From the NCBI GenBank assembly GCA_024742875.1, contig JANSXP010000019.1:1-64000 (forward strand): 64,000 nucleotides of DNA, read 5' to 3'. A model generated the notes under the pieces. It made no database searches and was not told the DNA's origin. It worked only from the letters and a program-made list of their open reading frames with translations. Positions within the stretch are counted from its first letter, which is position 1, and every line of letters begins with the position of its first letter. The position numbers were made by a program, and so were the translations under genes. The stretch is from Planctomycetaceae bacterium (GTDB lineage Bacteria; Planctomycetota; Planctomycetia; Planctomycetales; Planctomycetaceae). Shown here in pieces: positions 26,659-36,615 of the stretch.

Positions 26659-29600
26659 TGGTCGTTCCCCTCGGATCGGCTGGCCGCGGCCACCGCTTCG
26701 TTGCGTCGAATCTCAATGCCGCACAGCGGCAGCAGTGTGTCCAGTTCCGAGTAGTCAAGATCTGTCACCAGTCGGTCCTGCACGGGGACTTCAAACGTGC
26801 AGGTCACCAGGGGGGCCCCATCCACCTGCCCCCGTTTTCGTACGGCGACCGACGTGGAACGTGATTCCCCATTGGCGGTGACCTTCAGCTTTTGCAGGTC
26901 GGCCGCTCGGGTCCGGGCAAAGTGCAGCATGACCGTGTAGCTGGCAGGAGCGTCCTGTTTGGAAAGCAAATCCGCTTCAAAATGTGACAGGCCCCGGGCA
27001 CCAGAGGCATACAGCCATGGCTGCTCACAGGCCGCGAACGCGGGGTTACTTTGATTGCGACTGAACCAGCCGCCACCGTCAGCGAACTTCGCCCTCATGT
27101 CGAACACATATTCCAGTCGGCCACGACTGCTGGGCCGGGGGAAACCAAACCACTCGCTGCGGGACTCGTCCATGTGGTCGCCGGGAGCCCCCAGATTGAC
27201 GGCCAGCCGCCGCACGGGAGTCGCACTGCCAACCGCACTGAAAATGCCCCATGATTTGCTTTCCGTTTTGGGTTCCAGCACCACGGTGGAGGCAATCGAA
27301 AACTGACACACACAGCCCGCGCTGGCTTCCGGAATCATCACCAGTCCGTTGCCTGGAATCGCGTTGACCCAGCAGCCCAGTCGCTGTCCGGCAAAGTGTT
27401 TGGTGCCGCTGTCGTTGTACAGGTCGTAGTAGCCAATAAATCCGGAACGGAAGAACATCATGTTGGGTGTGGCCGTGATGACGCCGCAGTGGTGCCCCGG
27501 GCGGCTGAATCGCCAGTCGCTGTCTTCACCGGTCATCGGATGCGGTCGCTTTTTGGTCTCGCCGGTCGCCAGATTGAAGGCCCAGGGCTCTGCAAAAATC
27601 TCGCCGCCAATCACGGCCGGCCGATTCATGTAGTTGGCATTCTTCGACCACTGTTCCTGCCCCGTACTGGCGTCGAGGACCAGCAGTTTGCGTTTCTCAA
27701 ACTCACCCGCCAGAAACTGCCGCCAATAGTGGCCATTGGCGTTGGCGCCGCACAGCACCAGATAGCCGTCGGCGTACATCACTGTCAGGCTGCCACCACC
27801 GGCGCTGACGTTGGTGGTGTCGGTGACGTTGACGGGACGCTCCCACACCTTCTTTCCCGTTTTGCGGTCGATGGCCACGGCCAGACGCAGGTCGAGGCGT
27901 TTCATTTCCTCTTCGGCTTTCTTCGCTGCTTCGCCCGTCAGGTTCTTCAGTTCCCCCTTGTCGCGGCGGTACAGCGCCTGCCGTTCTTCGGGCGTGATGG
28001 AACTGTCAATGAAGTACACATGGTCCGGGCCAATGGCGATGGTCGTATGCAGAATGTTGCTGCCACGATACACCCAGGCCAGTTCTTTGCTTTTGGTGTC
28101 AAAGGCAAACACGGCGTCGGTCTGCGTTTTGACGGTCAGGCCGCGGCGGCGCAGTTTGGCTTCCAGTTCTTCACGAATCGTGCTGGTGCCGAACAACTGG
28201 TTCTGATCGTACGCCACATACGCCCACGCCCGATCGATGCCATCAGGGGAGGGAGGCGTCTGATAGTCGGCGACCACCTGTCCGGTGGCCCCATCCAGTT
28301 CCCTGCATTTGTCTTCCACGGCCACAAACAGAGATTGCTCGCTGGCGGCCAGATTGTGGGTCTCGCGGTTGTTGAAGACACCCGTGCGAATGGCGCCTGG
28401 GTTGGCAAACTCCCACAGGAAATTTCCGTTGTACGCATCGTACGCCATGACACTGTCAACCCCCTGAATGAACATGCGTCCGTTGGTGGACAGCGGCGCA
28501 CCGGCCGCTTCGTGGCGGTTGATCATGGAACTGGGACCGGGATCGCCGTACCACAGCACTCCCAAACCGTCCTTCACGCGGGCGTCATCGCTCAGCGACG
28601 TGTTGGCCGCGTTGCCATACTGATGCGACCAGGCTCCGGCGCCTGGTAACTGGCCCCGCGTAAACGCCACCCAGTTGTCCGGCGATGAGGTTTCTCCATG
28701 CACCGACTGCAGCATGGCGGACGTCCACTGCAGTGCGGCCGCTTTGTCTTTTTGGGCGGACAGCATCATCACACCGCCACAGGGTTTCAGAAAACGCGCC
28801 AGAGCCTCGGCTGTGGCCGGCATCCGACCGGTGGTCAGCTGTGTTTCCGAGACAACCAGATTGGCAAAGTAATTGGAAAAGGGAATGCTGGTCTCATCGC
28901 AATGCACAACCGTAACACGCGAGCCATGCAGTCCGGCCGCTTCCAGTGTTTTCCGTGCCGCCTCGGCCTGGGCGGCGTCGTCTTCCACGGCGAAAATCGT
29001 CAGGCGGCTTTGCTCGGCCAGTGCCGCCGCCAGGCGACCTTCCCCGCAGCCGACAACCAAACAGAATCCGGTTGTCTGCTGACTGTGTTTCAGGATTTGC
29101 GCCGCGGCCGTTTTCATGGACTCCTGACGGTCATCATCAAACGCGATCCCGGCTTTGGCCGGCCAGTTCGCCGTGGGGCCGCTGCCCCTGCGGAAGGCGT
29201 AAATGCATCCGGTTTCCGTGCTGACGGTCAGCACGTCGTCGCTGGCCGCCAGTCCCGTCACGTTGCCATCAACGGCGGACTTCCAGACGATCGTGCCGTT
29301 GTGGCGATTCATCATCCAGACCTCATCCTGTCCACCGGCCACCAGGTAATCAGCCGTGGCAATCAGCGCATCATCAAAAGCGCAGGGCACTTCCCAGACG
29401 ATGCCCACTCCGGCGTACTCTTTCATTTTCTGTTTGGCGGTCGCCAGTTTTTTCGGATCCCTGCGATCGGAGCGAGCCCGCAGGAACCACTTTTGTTTTT
29501 CCTGACTGGCACGCGCGTGTTCGGCACGATCCACGCAGAACACTTTTTCGCCGTCCATCAGATAGGCCCGGTCATCCGCCAGCACCATCTGTCGGCCACC

Positions 29601-30596
29601 GATGTACGATTCGCCCACCGCGCCGCTGGCCTCATCCATGGCCAGGAAATGGTGCGGACCACCCGCGTACACCTGCCCGTCGCCCAGCAGCGCTTTGGTG
29701 CCGCCCACCACGCCACCGGCGTCAGTCCGCCAGGAGTACTTCCTCTGGAACACGATGTCGCCCGTTTCTCGCGACAGGGCGACCGGCAAAGAACGGCCGG
29801 ACGGCACAAACAGGGTGGTCTCATTGGCCAGCAGGTATCCCTGGGGGGACAAGTCATTGCGGCCCGCGTTCTGCTGGCTGATGGTGTCGTTCTTCCAGAT
29901 GATCTCCCCGGTCTGTGCGCTGGCAGCGACCATATAGATCAGTTCGTGGGGAAACACGCCGGCACCAAAGTAGGCCACGTCGCCATCAATGAGCACGCCG
30001 GTACGCACGGGCCAGCGAGAGATCATTTCTCCCCGCGCCAGCAGGCGATCATCTGCGGGGCCGACCCTCTGTTTCCATGCCAGCTCGCCCGTCTGCTGAC
30101 GGACGCAGTACACCCAACCGTCGTCCGATCCAAAATACACGTTGTCAAACGCCAGTGAGGGAGCCAGGCGAATCGGGCCGTCGGTGGGGAAGGTCCAAAC
30201 CGGTTGTCCGGTGACGGCATCCACACAGTACACGTTATTGTCGACCGTGCTGCCAAAGTAAACGCGATCGCCACCAATGACCGTCTGGATGGACGAATCA
30301 AACGCCACCCGATGGCGCATTTCATGGCCTTCAATAGGTGCGCTGCGAGGACCGGCCCACGCTTTGACGATGGGGGCCGGCGTGCGATAAACCCAGGCAG
30401 GATGCAGTTCGCCGGGCAGCTTCGCTCTGGTGAAGCCCGCGCGATCGGCGCCATTCAGATAGGCGGGCCAGTCGCCGGCGTTCAGCCTGCTGGCACCTGG
30501 CAGCATGACCGCAGCCATGATGGCGAGTTGCAGTCGATAGCAGGCCGCGCTGGAGAACGATGTTCTTACACAACTGAGAAGCGTCAACATACTCAA
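26655..30596 (-). CDS. Giant exported PQQ-type beta-propeller protein with embedded class I SAM methyltransferase-like domain
   Basis: Signal peptide ...LAIMAAVMLPGASRLNAG-DWPAYLNGADRAGFT; propeller repeats 'DNVYCVDAVTGQPVWTFPTDGPIRLAPSLAFDNVYFGSDDGWVYCVRQQTGELAW'; insert 'FCLVVGCGEGRLAAALAEQSRLTIFAVEDDAAQAEAARKTL...FLKPCGGVMML' (about 28730-29130). Confidence 0.85.
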   Translation of the reverse strand: MSMLTLLSCVRTSFSSAACYRLQLAIMAAVMLPGASRLNAGDWPAYLNGADRAGFTRAKLPGELHPAWVYRTPAPIVKAWAGPRSAPIEGHEMRHRVAFDSSIQTVIGGDRVYFGSTVDNNVYCVDAVTGQPVWTFPTDGPIRLAPSLAFDNVYFGSDDGWVYCVRQQTGELAWKQRVGPADDRLLARGEMISRWPVRTGVLIDGDVAYFGAGVFPHELIYMVAASAQTGEIIWKNDTISQQNAGRNDLSPQGYLLANETTLFVPSGRSLPVALSRETGDIVFQRKYSWRTDAGGVVGGTKALLGDGQVYAGGPHHFLAMDEASGAVGESYIGGRQMVLADDRAYLMDGEKVFCVDRAEHARASQEKQKWFLRARSDRRDPKKLATAKQKMKEYAGVGIVWEVPCAFDDALIATADYLVAGGQDEVWMMNRHNGTIVWKSAVDGNVTGLAASDDVLTVSTETGCIYAFRRGSGPTANWPAKAGIAFDDDRQESMKTAAAQILKHSQQTTGFCLVVGCGEGRLAAALAEQSRLTIFAVEDDAAQAEAARKTLEAAGLHGSRVTVVHCDETSIPFSNYFANLVVSETQLTTGRMPATAEALARFLKPCGGVMMLSAQKDKAAALQWTSAMLQSVHGETSSPDNWVAFTRGQLPGAGAWSHQYGNAANTSLSDDARVKDGLGVLWYGDPGPSSMINRHEAAGAPLSTNGRMFIQGVDSVMAYDAYNGNFLWEFANPGAIRTGVFNNRETHNLAASEQSLFVAVEDKCRELDGATGQVVADYQTPPSPDGIDRAWAYVAYDQNQLFGTSTIREELEAKLRRRGLTVKTQTDAVFAFDTKSKELAWVYRGSNILHTTIAIGPDHVYFIDSSITPEERQALYRRDKGELKNLTGEAAKKAEEEMKRLDLRLAVAIDRKTGKKVWERPVNVTDTTNVSAGGGSLTVMYADGYLVLCGANANGHYWRQFLAGEFEKRKLLVLDASTGQEQWSKNANYMNRPAVIGGEIFAEPWAFNLATGETKKRPHPMTGEDSDWRFSRPGHHCGVITATPNMMFFRSGFIGYYDLYNDSGTKHFAGQRLGCWVNAIPGNGLVMIPEASAGCVCQFSIASTVVLEPKTESKSWGIFSAVGSATPVRRLAVNLGAPGDHMDESRSEWFGFPRPSSRGRLEYVFDMRAKFADGGGWFSRNQSNPAFAACEQPWLYASGARGLSHFEADLLSKQDAPASYTVMLHFARTRAADLQKLKVTANGESRSTSVAVRKRGQVDGAPLVTCTFEVPVQDRLVTDLDYSELDTLLPLCGIEIRRNEAVAAASRSEGNDQ

Positions 30597-30668
30597 CTCC
30601 GGTCAGGAGGGCGTGATGATCGTAAACAGCCGGTCGCGCCTGTGGGTGGGTGTTCTGTGGCAGGAAGC

Positions 30669-30707
30669 CAGTCGTGAGATCAGTCGTGGCAGATCAGTCG
30701 TGGCGAT
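30669..30707. repeat. Short tandem repeat (about 13-bp unit, three imperfect copies)
   Basis: cagtcgtgagat cagtcgtggcagat cagtcgtggcgat. Confidence 0.85.
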
Positions 30708-31022
30708 CAGAGGCGGCGCAACCTGGCGGTCGGACGTCTGAGTATACAGACTCAAAGCGTGTTGCCGACTGACCGGCGATAAGTTCGTGCAAAGTTAACT
30801 GCACTTGCGCGCAGCTTTCATAAATGCAGAGCGGGTTGCCGTCCGTCCCTAAAAACCGACTGCGCACACTGGCGGGCTGTGCAGTCCCCGCCTATCCTGA
30901 CATCAGGGCGCTGATGCGGAACCACGCAGTGCTGACCGTGATCACGGTCGCCGCCTTCGCTCCGCCTGATCCCCCCCTTGTGACACTGCCTTCCGTCGTT
31001 TCAAATTCTGTTGGATGCTGCC

Positions 31023-32540
31023 ATGGCGAAGTCCTCAGTCGCTTTTCTGGTCTCAGTGGTCGCTGTGGTGGCGCTGATCTGGGCTGTCTCCGGTGTCGAC
31101 AATCGTCCCGCTCCCGCTGATGCTACGAGCGGCTCCGAGGGTGATGAACGGCCTGAGGTGACGCTCTATTGCGCAGCCAGCAATCGTGCGGTGATGGAAG
31201 AAGTTCGCACCGCTTACGAAGAGGAAACGGGACGTCGAGTGACCATCCAGTATGGTCCGTCGCAGACGCTGCTGTCACAGCTGGAGATTGCCAAAACGGG
31301 AGACCTCTATCTGCCAGCGGATGACAGCTTTTTGAAGACAGCGGCCAAGAAGGGCATCGTGAATGAGATGCTGCCGCTGGCTCGCATGCAGGTTGGTCTG
31401 GTTGTTCCCAAAGGGAACCCGCAAAAAATCGCCTCACTGCAGGACGCCATCGACCAGAAGCTTCGCATTGTCCAGGCGAATCCCGATGCCGCGGCGGTCG
31501 CCAAACTCACGCGTCAGTTTCTCAAACAGGCGGGGACATGGAAACAGCTGGATGAAGCCACGACCGCCTATCGCACCACAGTGACGGATGTGGCCAATGA
31601 TCTGCTGGTGGGCGCGGCGGACGTGGGCATTGTGTATGACGCCGTGCTGCACACCTATCCCAAACTGGAGTTCGTCAATGTGCCCGAGCTGGCAGACGCG
31701 GCTTCGGAGATTGCCGTTGGTGTGCTGGACTTTTCCAGCCAGCCGGCCGCCGCCCTGCACTTTGGACGCTACGTCACGGCCACCGATCGCGGATTGAAAA
31801 ACTATGCAGCGCACGGCTTTCAGACGTCGGCGGGAGATGCCTGGGCGGAGGTCCCCGAGCTTTCCGTTTACGCCGGTTCCATGCTGCGGCCAGCCATTGA
31901 AGACACGATTGTGGAGTTTGAAAAACGCGAAGGCGTACGGGTCTCGCGAGTGTACAACGGCTGTGGCATTCTCGTTTCGCAGATGCAGGCCGGGCAGCAT
32001 CCGGACGCGTATTTTGCCTGCGACAAAGAGTTCATGAATCAGGTGACCGATCTTTTTCCCGAACCCGTGGACGTGTCACAGAATGAGCTGGTGATTCTCG
32101 TTCAAAAAGGCAACCCACACGGCATCGTATCGCTGCGCGATCTTGGCAAAGACAATCTGAGGGTGGGGATTGGCCACGAAAAGCAGTGTGCCATGGGCTG
32201 GATCACTCAGAACACACTGAAGGAAGGTGGCATCCAGACGGAGGTGATGGCCAACGTGACCGTGCAGACGCCGACCGGCGATATGCTGGTCAATCAGATG
32301 CTCACGGGCTCACTGGACGCGGCGGTTGTCTACCTGAGCAACGCGGCGGGCGCGGGTGAGAAACTGGACGCTCTGCAAATTCAGGGCATCGAATGTTCGA
32401 CGGCCACGCAACCCTGGGCGGTGGCGGAGCAGTCAAAGTATCCGCAGCTGGCCTCCCGACTGTTCGCAACCATCTGCTCTGACGAAAGCCAGGAGATCTT
32501 TGCCGCCGAAGGCTTTCGCTGGCAGCTGCCTGAGCGTTAG
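31023..32540 (+). CDS. Extracellular solute-binding protein with two tandem ModA-like domains
   Basis: First half 'VTLYCAASNRAVMEEVRTAYEEETGRRVTIQYGPSQTLLSQLEIAKTGDLYLPADDSFL'; second half 'LSVYAGSMLRPAIEDTIVEFEKREGVRVSRVYNGCGILVSQMQAGQHPDAYFACDKEFM...TPTGDMLVNQMLTGSLDAAVVYLSNA'. Confidence 0.85.
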   Translation: MAKSSVAFLVSVVAVVALIWAVSGVDNRPAPADATSGSEGDERPEVTLYCAASNRAVMEEVRTAYEEETGRRVTIQYGPSQTLLSQLEIAKTGDLYLPADDSFLKTAAKKGIVNEMLPLARMQVGLVVPKGNPQKIASLQDAIDQKLRIVQANPDAAAVAKLTRQFLKQAGTWKQLDEATTAYRTTVTDVANDLLVGAADVGIVYDAVLHTYPKLEFVNVPELADAASEIAVGVLDFSSQPAAALHFGRYVTATDRGLKNYAAHGFQTSAGDAWAEVPELSVYAGSMLRPAIEDTIVEFEKREGVRVSRVYNGCGILVSQMQAGQHPDAYFACDKEFMNQVTDLFPEPVDVSQNELVILVQKGNPHGIVSLRDLGKDNLRVGIGHEKQCAMGWITQNTLKEGGIQTEVMANVTVQTPTGDMLVNQMLTGSLDAAVVYLSNAAGAGEKLDALQIQGIECSTATQPWAVAEQSKYPQLASRLFATICSDESQEIFAAEGFRWQLPER

Positions 32541-32597
32541 TGTTCGCTGTCGTTTGTTGTCGCCCACTGTTCTGTACCGCATTCACAGCGCTGATTC

Positions 32598-33629
32598 ATG
32601 GCCCAGCCGCCCCGATCCGAAGAGCAGAAAGATCCTCACACGGATGCTGCTGCGCCGGTCGCGCAGGCTGCAACTGCTACGACTGCTGCGCCCGCCGGCC
32701 CGGTCCCGGCGGCCGTCTCCCGCAAATCCAGCTCGCTGCCGGATGTCGTGTTCTTTTTGACGATGGGGGGGCTTTCGGCCTGTTTTATTCTGCTCATCGT
32801 CCTGCTGATTGTGGCCGACGTGATGTTCACAACGCCGGCCAATTTCTGGGCCGCACTCACCAAGCCGGAAATTCAGGCCGCGTTTCGGCTGACGCTCATT
32901 ACATGCACTCTGGCCACCATCCTGTCGTTATGGGTTGCCACGCCGCTGGGCTATCTGTTGTCCCGCTATCGTTTTCCCGGGCGCTGGCTGGTGGACACAA
33001 TCGTTGATATTCCCGTGGTGCTGCCGCCGCTGGTACTGGGGCTGAGTCTGCTGATCCTGTTTCACTTTGAGATTCCCTTCGGGGGAGGGAGCGATGCGGC
33101 CACCACGCTGGTTGACAGGAATGGTGGCGTGGACAGCGGCAACGGAGCGTCGTCCAGCTGGCAACTGGAACGCTGGCTGCGAGACGATGTGGGCTTTCCT
33201 GTGACTTACGAATGGCCGGCTGTCGTGCTGGCACAGTTTGCGGTGTCGTGCGCGTTTGCGGTGCGCACGATGCGGGTGACCTTCGACCAGATCAACCCTC
33301 GCGCCGAGGATGTGGCGCGCACGCTCGGCTGCAATCGAGCGCAGGCCTTTCTGCGAATTGCTCTGCCGCAGTCGTGGCGGGGAATGATTGCCGCGGCCAC
33401 CATTTCGTGGGCGCGGGCACTGGGAGAATTTGGTCCCATTCTGGTGTTTGCCGGGTCCACGCGATTTCGCACCGAGGTGCTCTCGACCACCGTCTTTCTG
33501 GAATTGAGCATCGGGCAGCTGGATGCGGCCGTCGCCGTCTCACTGCTGATGGTGGGCATCGCGGTGGGCGTCCTGCTGGGCCTGCGCTGGCTGGGCGCGG
33601 GGGTCGCGTTTTCCGCGCAGCAGCACTGA
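32598..33629 (+). CDS. Molybdate/sulfate-type ABC transporter permease (ModB-like)
   Basis: Multiple TM helices; EAA-loop-like 'NPRAEDVARTLGCNRAQAFLRIALPQSWRGMIAAATISWARALGEFGPILVFAGSTRFRTEVLSTTVFLELSIGQLDAAVAVSLLMV', typical ModB/CysT. Confidence 0.9.
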   Translation: MAQPPRSEEQKDPHTDAAAPVAQAATATTAAPAGPVPAAVSRKSSSLPDVVFFLTMGGLSACFILLIVLLIVADVMFTTPANFWAALTKPEIQAAFRLTLITCTLATILSLWVATPLGYLLSRYRFPGRWLVDTIVDIPVVLPPLVLGLSLLILFHFEIPFGGGSDAATTLVDRNGGVDSGNGASSSWQLERWLRDDVGFPVTYEWPAVVLAQFAVSCAFAVRTMRVTFDQINPRAEDVARTLGCNRAQAFLRIALPQSWRGMIAAATISWARALGEFGPILVFAGSTRFRTEVLSTTVFLELSIGQLDAAVAVSLLMVGIAVGVLLGLRWLGAGVAFSAQQH

Positions 33630-33685
33630 TCGATGCGCCTTCACGAAGGCACGCTTTTGCGGCGGGGGTGCGGTTGATGGTGCCG

Positions 33686-36247
33686 TTACAAAATGGCCAG
33701 AGGATTGCGGCGTTCTTCCAGCGTGCCTCGGGTGACGCCCACACGATTGCTGGCCTGCAGTTGCGTCCAGACTTCCCCGCCGTTGATTTCTCCTGCCAGT
33801 AACTGGCGATACAGCGTGAGGATTTTGCGAATTCGCGGTGCTTCATCGTACAGCAGTTCGATGCGGAAGGTGAAGAGCGCCCGCTGCTGCAGCAGCGGAG
33901 TCACTTCCGCCGAACTTTGCGGCGTGGCGTTGAACAGAGTGTTGCGGCAACCCACATCGGCCGTGAGAGGATGCTCCATGCCGATGCGATCCCGCAGTTC
34001 CACTTTATGAAAATCGCACGGTCGTCCGCAGTTGGTCTTGTTCGTGCCTGGCGACAGCACCGAGCAGAACACGCAGTGCTCCATATGAAACATGGGCATG
34101 TGCTGATGGATGACGATTTCCAGCCATTGCGGCGGGACCACCTGCACCAGGTCCAGCAGCTGATCACGATTCATGTCGTAGGAGGCGGCCACTCGCTGCA
34201 GCCCCTGACCGATCAGATAGTCTGCCGTGAGCTCGTTGGTGACGTTGAAAGAAAAGTCTCCCACAACCGGCAGACCGGCCTTTTGAAAGAACGCGAGTCC
34301 TGCCAGATTCCGTACCAGTACGCCCGGAGGGTCGTGTTTCTGCATCGCGCGGAACAGTCCTATTTCCCCCGGCTTTTGAATGCGGGGCGTGGCCGGCCAG
34401 ACATCCCGGCCCGCGTCACGGCCCAGCTGCACGGCCTGCCGATATTCGCGAATGTCGGCAAAGTCGACATACACGATACCGAACCTGGGAGACGTCGACG
34501 AGGGCGGCGCAGTACTGGCAGACAGTTCGTCCATCACTGCCAGTACGGACGACAGCTGATTCAGATTGCGGCACAGCACGTTGATGACGGGAGCGACTGG
34601 CTCATCACTGCGCGGGGCGGTGATCTGGTGTTGCAGCGCAGGCAGCACGCGATCGGGGGCCACCTGATAAGGGGGTCGCAGGTCGGCCTCGTTCAGTTCT
34701 TCAATCATGCGGCGGCGCAAAAGTCCCAGCACGCTTAATGGCACCATGGGCTGTCCGTCAATTCTGGCCCTGACATCGTCAAGCCTGTAGACCGTGGCGC
34801 CAAGGCGTCCCAGCTGCTCCCGCAGTGTGGCTTCCGTCAGTGGGTGACGTCGCGCCTGTTCGAGTGGCTCGTCACTTGTCAGCTGGCAGCCGGCTCCACT
34901 GGCCGCGAAGGCCTGAACGACCAGCGGTTGTCCCACAGCCGCGGTGACCGTGAGAGTCAGTGGCACACGTCTCCGTGCATCCGGCCCGGAGAATGTGGCC
35001 CGCAGTCGCCTGTTCAATCGGGGGTCATCCGTTTTCCACACTCGCAGACCCGGCTGCAGTTCCTCCAGATTCACGCCACTGCGATCAAACGTCAGCTCCG
35101 CAATGCCGCCTTCCACTTCCCCGGACACCGGCTGGCCGCCCTGCAGAACCTCAAAGACGCGGCCGCCCTGTTCGGAGTCGGTTTCCCGGTCGCCTTCAAA
35201 TACCACGCCGTCGCCGGCCGCCACGAAACTTTCCAGCTGAACAGTCACACTGCCGTGCCGGACAGATTCCACCGTGCCCAGCAGCACGCCTCGTTTGGTG
35301 GAACTGGTGGCCGGCACGAGCATTTTGTGGTCGCAGCCTTCCAGCCAGCCGGGACTGAATCCGCGGGAGAAGGACATCTCCACATCGTTGATTTCCCGCG
35401 CAGAAAACTGTCGAGACTGCCCCGCGACCGCCGCATCAATGGCAGCGCGATAGTGCTGCACTGTGTTGGCCACGTACTCCGCCGTTTTCAGTCGGCCTTC
35501 GATCTTGAAGGAGCACACGCCTGCGTCGATCAGGTCGGCCGTGAGCGCATAAGCGGCCAGATCCTGCGGACTGAGCAGATACTTCTGGTCACCCAGTGCC
35601 ACATCCTGTCCGTCGCAGATCAGATCATAGGACATGCGGCAGGCCTGAGCGCACTGGCCGCGGTTGGCGCTGCGGCCTCCCAGAGATTCGCTGGTCAGGC
35701 ACTGTCCCGAATAGGCCACGCACAGCGCGCCGTGGACGAAGGTTTCCAGCGGCATGTCGGTTTGCTGTCGCACGTTGCGAATTTCGTCAATCGACAGTTC
35801 CCGCGGCAGGACCACGCGTTCGATGCCCAGACTGCGGGCCGCCTCGATGCATTCGCCGCTGGTGAGTGTCATCTGTGTGGAGGCGTGCAAAGCCAGATCG
35901 GGACTGATGGCTTTGACGAGTCGCGCCACGCCAAAGTCCTGCACCAGGACGGCGTCCACCTGAGCTTCGGCCAGCCGACGAATGACGTCTTCCAGTCGCG
36001 GCAGTTCATCCGTGAACGCCAGCGTATTGAGAGTCACATAGCCACTGACGCATCTGCGATGCAGAAAGTCCATCACACGATCAACATTCTGCAGGTCAAA
36101 GTTGGTGGCGCGGGCGCGGGCGTTAAATCCGGAATCCAGTCCCAGATAAACGGCATTCGCTCCGTTCTCCACGGCGGCTCGCAGACAGTCCCAGTCGCCC
36201 GCAGGTGCGAGGAGTTCGGGGCCGGACATTGGCAGTGCATCATTCAT
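33686..36247 (-). CDS. U32 family peptidase / RlhA-like RNA hydroxylase
   Basis: Start MNDALPMSGPELLAPAGDWDCLRAAVENGANAVYLGLDSGFNARARATNF; 'FVHGALCVAYSGQCLTSESLGGRSANRGQCAQACRMSYDL' (U32 signature Cys cluster); C-term 'LSPGTNKTNCGRPCDFHKVELRDRIGMEHPLTADVGCRNTLFN'. Confidence 0.9.
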   Translation of the reverse strand: MNDALPMSGPELLAPAGDWDCLRAAVENGANAVYLGLDSGFNARARATNFDLQNVDRVMDFLHRRCVSGYVTLNTLAFTDELPRLEDVIRRLAEAQVDAVLVQDFGVARLVKAISPDLALHASTQMTLTSGECIEAARSLGIERVVLPRELSIDEIRNVRQQTDMPLETFVHGALCVAYSGQCLTSESLGGRSANRGQCAQACRMSYDLICDGQDVALGDQKYLLSPQDLAAYALTADLIDAGVCSFKIEGRLKTAEYVANTVQHYRAAIDAAVAGQSRQFSAREINDVEMSFSRGFSPGWLEGCDHKMLVPATSSTKRGVLLGTVESVRHGSVTVQLESFVAAGDGVVFEGDRETDSEQGGRVFEVLQGGQPVSGEVEGGIAELTFDRSGVNLEELQPGLRVWKTDDPRLNRRLRATFSGPDARRRVPLTLTVTAAVGQPLVVQAFAASGAGCQLTSDEPLEQARRHPLTEATLREQLGRLGATVYRLDDVRARIDGQPMVPLSVLGLLRRRMIEELNEADLRPPYQVAPDRVLPALQHQITAPRSDEPVAPVINVLCRNLNQLSSVLAVMDELSASTAPPSSTSPRFGIVYVDFADIREYRQAVQLGRDAGRDVWPATPRIQKPGEIGLFRAMQKHDPPGVLVRNLAGLAFFQKAGLPVVGDFSFNVTNELTADYLIGQGLQRVAASYDMNRDQLLDLVQVVPPQWLEIVIHQHMPMFHMEHCVFCSVLSPGTNKTNCGRPCDFHKVELRDRIGMEHPLTADVGCRNTLFNATPQSSAEVTPLLQQRALFTFRIELLYDEAPRIRKILTLYRQLLAGEINGGEVWTQLQASNRVGVTRGTLEERRNPLAIL

Positions 36248-36615
36248 GGCGTGCACTGTGTCAGCCAGGTAGCCTGCCTGCAAATACACCTGACGGCTTT
36301 CCGTGTGATTCGGCACAGTTGGCTAGTGTTGCTGGTCTCACGAACGGAGCATTTGGTGGGAACGTCGTGTGGACAGTTTCCCCCGCTCGCGTACCGGTTG
36401 CGGCGGGGATTTGGAATTGGCGATTTTGAAGTTTTCCCGTTTTTCTGATGTCGTCGCAACATTTCGATTCGTCTGTTTGCGAAAGCGCAAACACGTCTAT
36501 ACTTGAATCTGCGGGCACGGCCCCGCGTTGGGCGGCCGGGTTGGACGTCCGTCCCGTCAGCGCGTGCCGGGCATCAACGGCCCATCACGCTCCAGCAATC
36601 GATAAGTCACCTCAG

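Noticed and set aside
27396-30158. Long + strand ORFs (417 aa and 486 aa) antisense to the 1313-aa propeller gene
   Set aside because: Products are low-information His/Gln/Gly/Arg-rich translations with no motifs, mirroring the sense codon bias in GC-rich DNA; the minus-strand frame has clear domains.
34844-36448. 534-aa + strand ORF antisense to the U32 gene
   Set aside because: No recognisable domain; sense strand encodes intact U32 signature motifs. Antisense artefact of GC-rich coding sequence.
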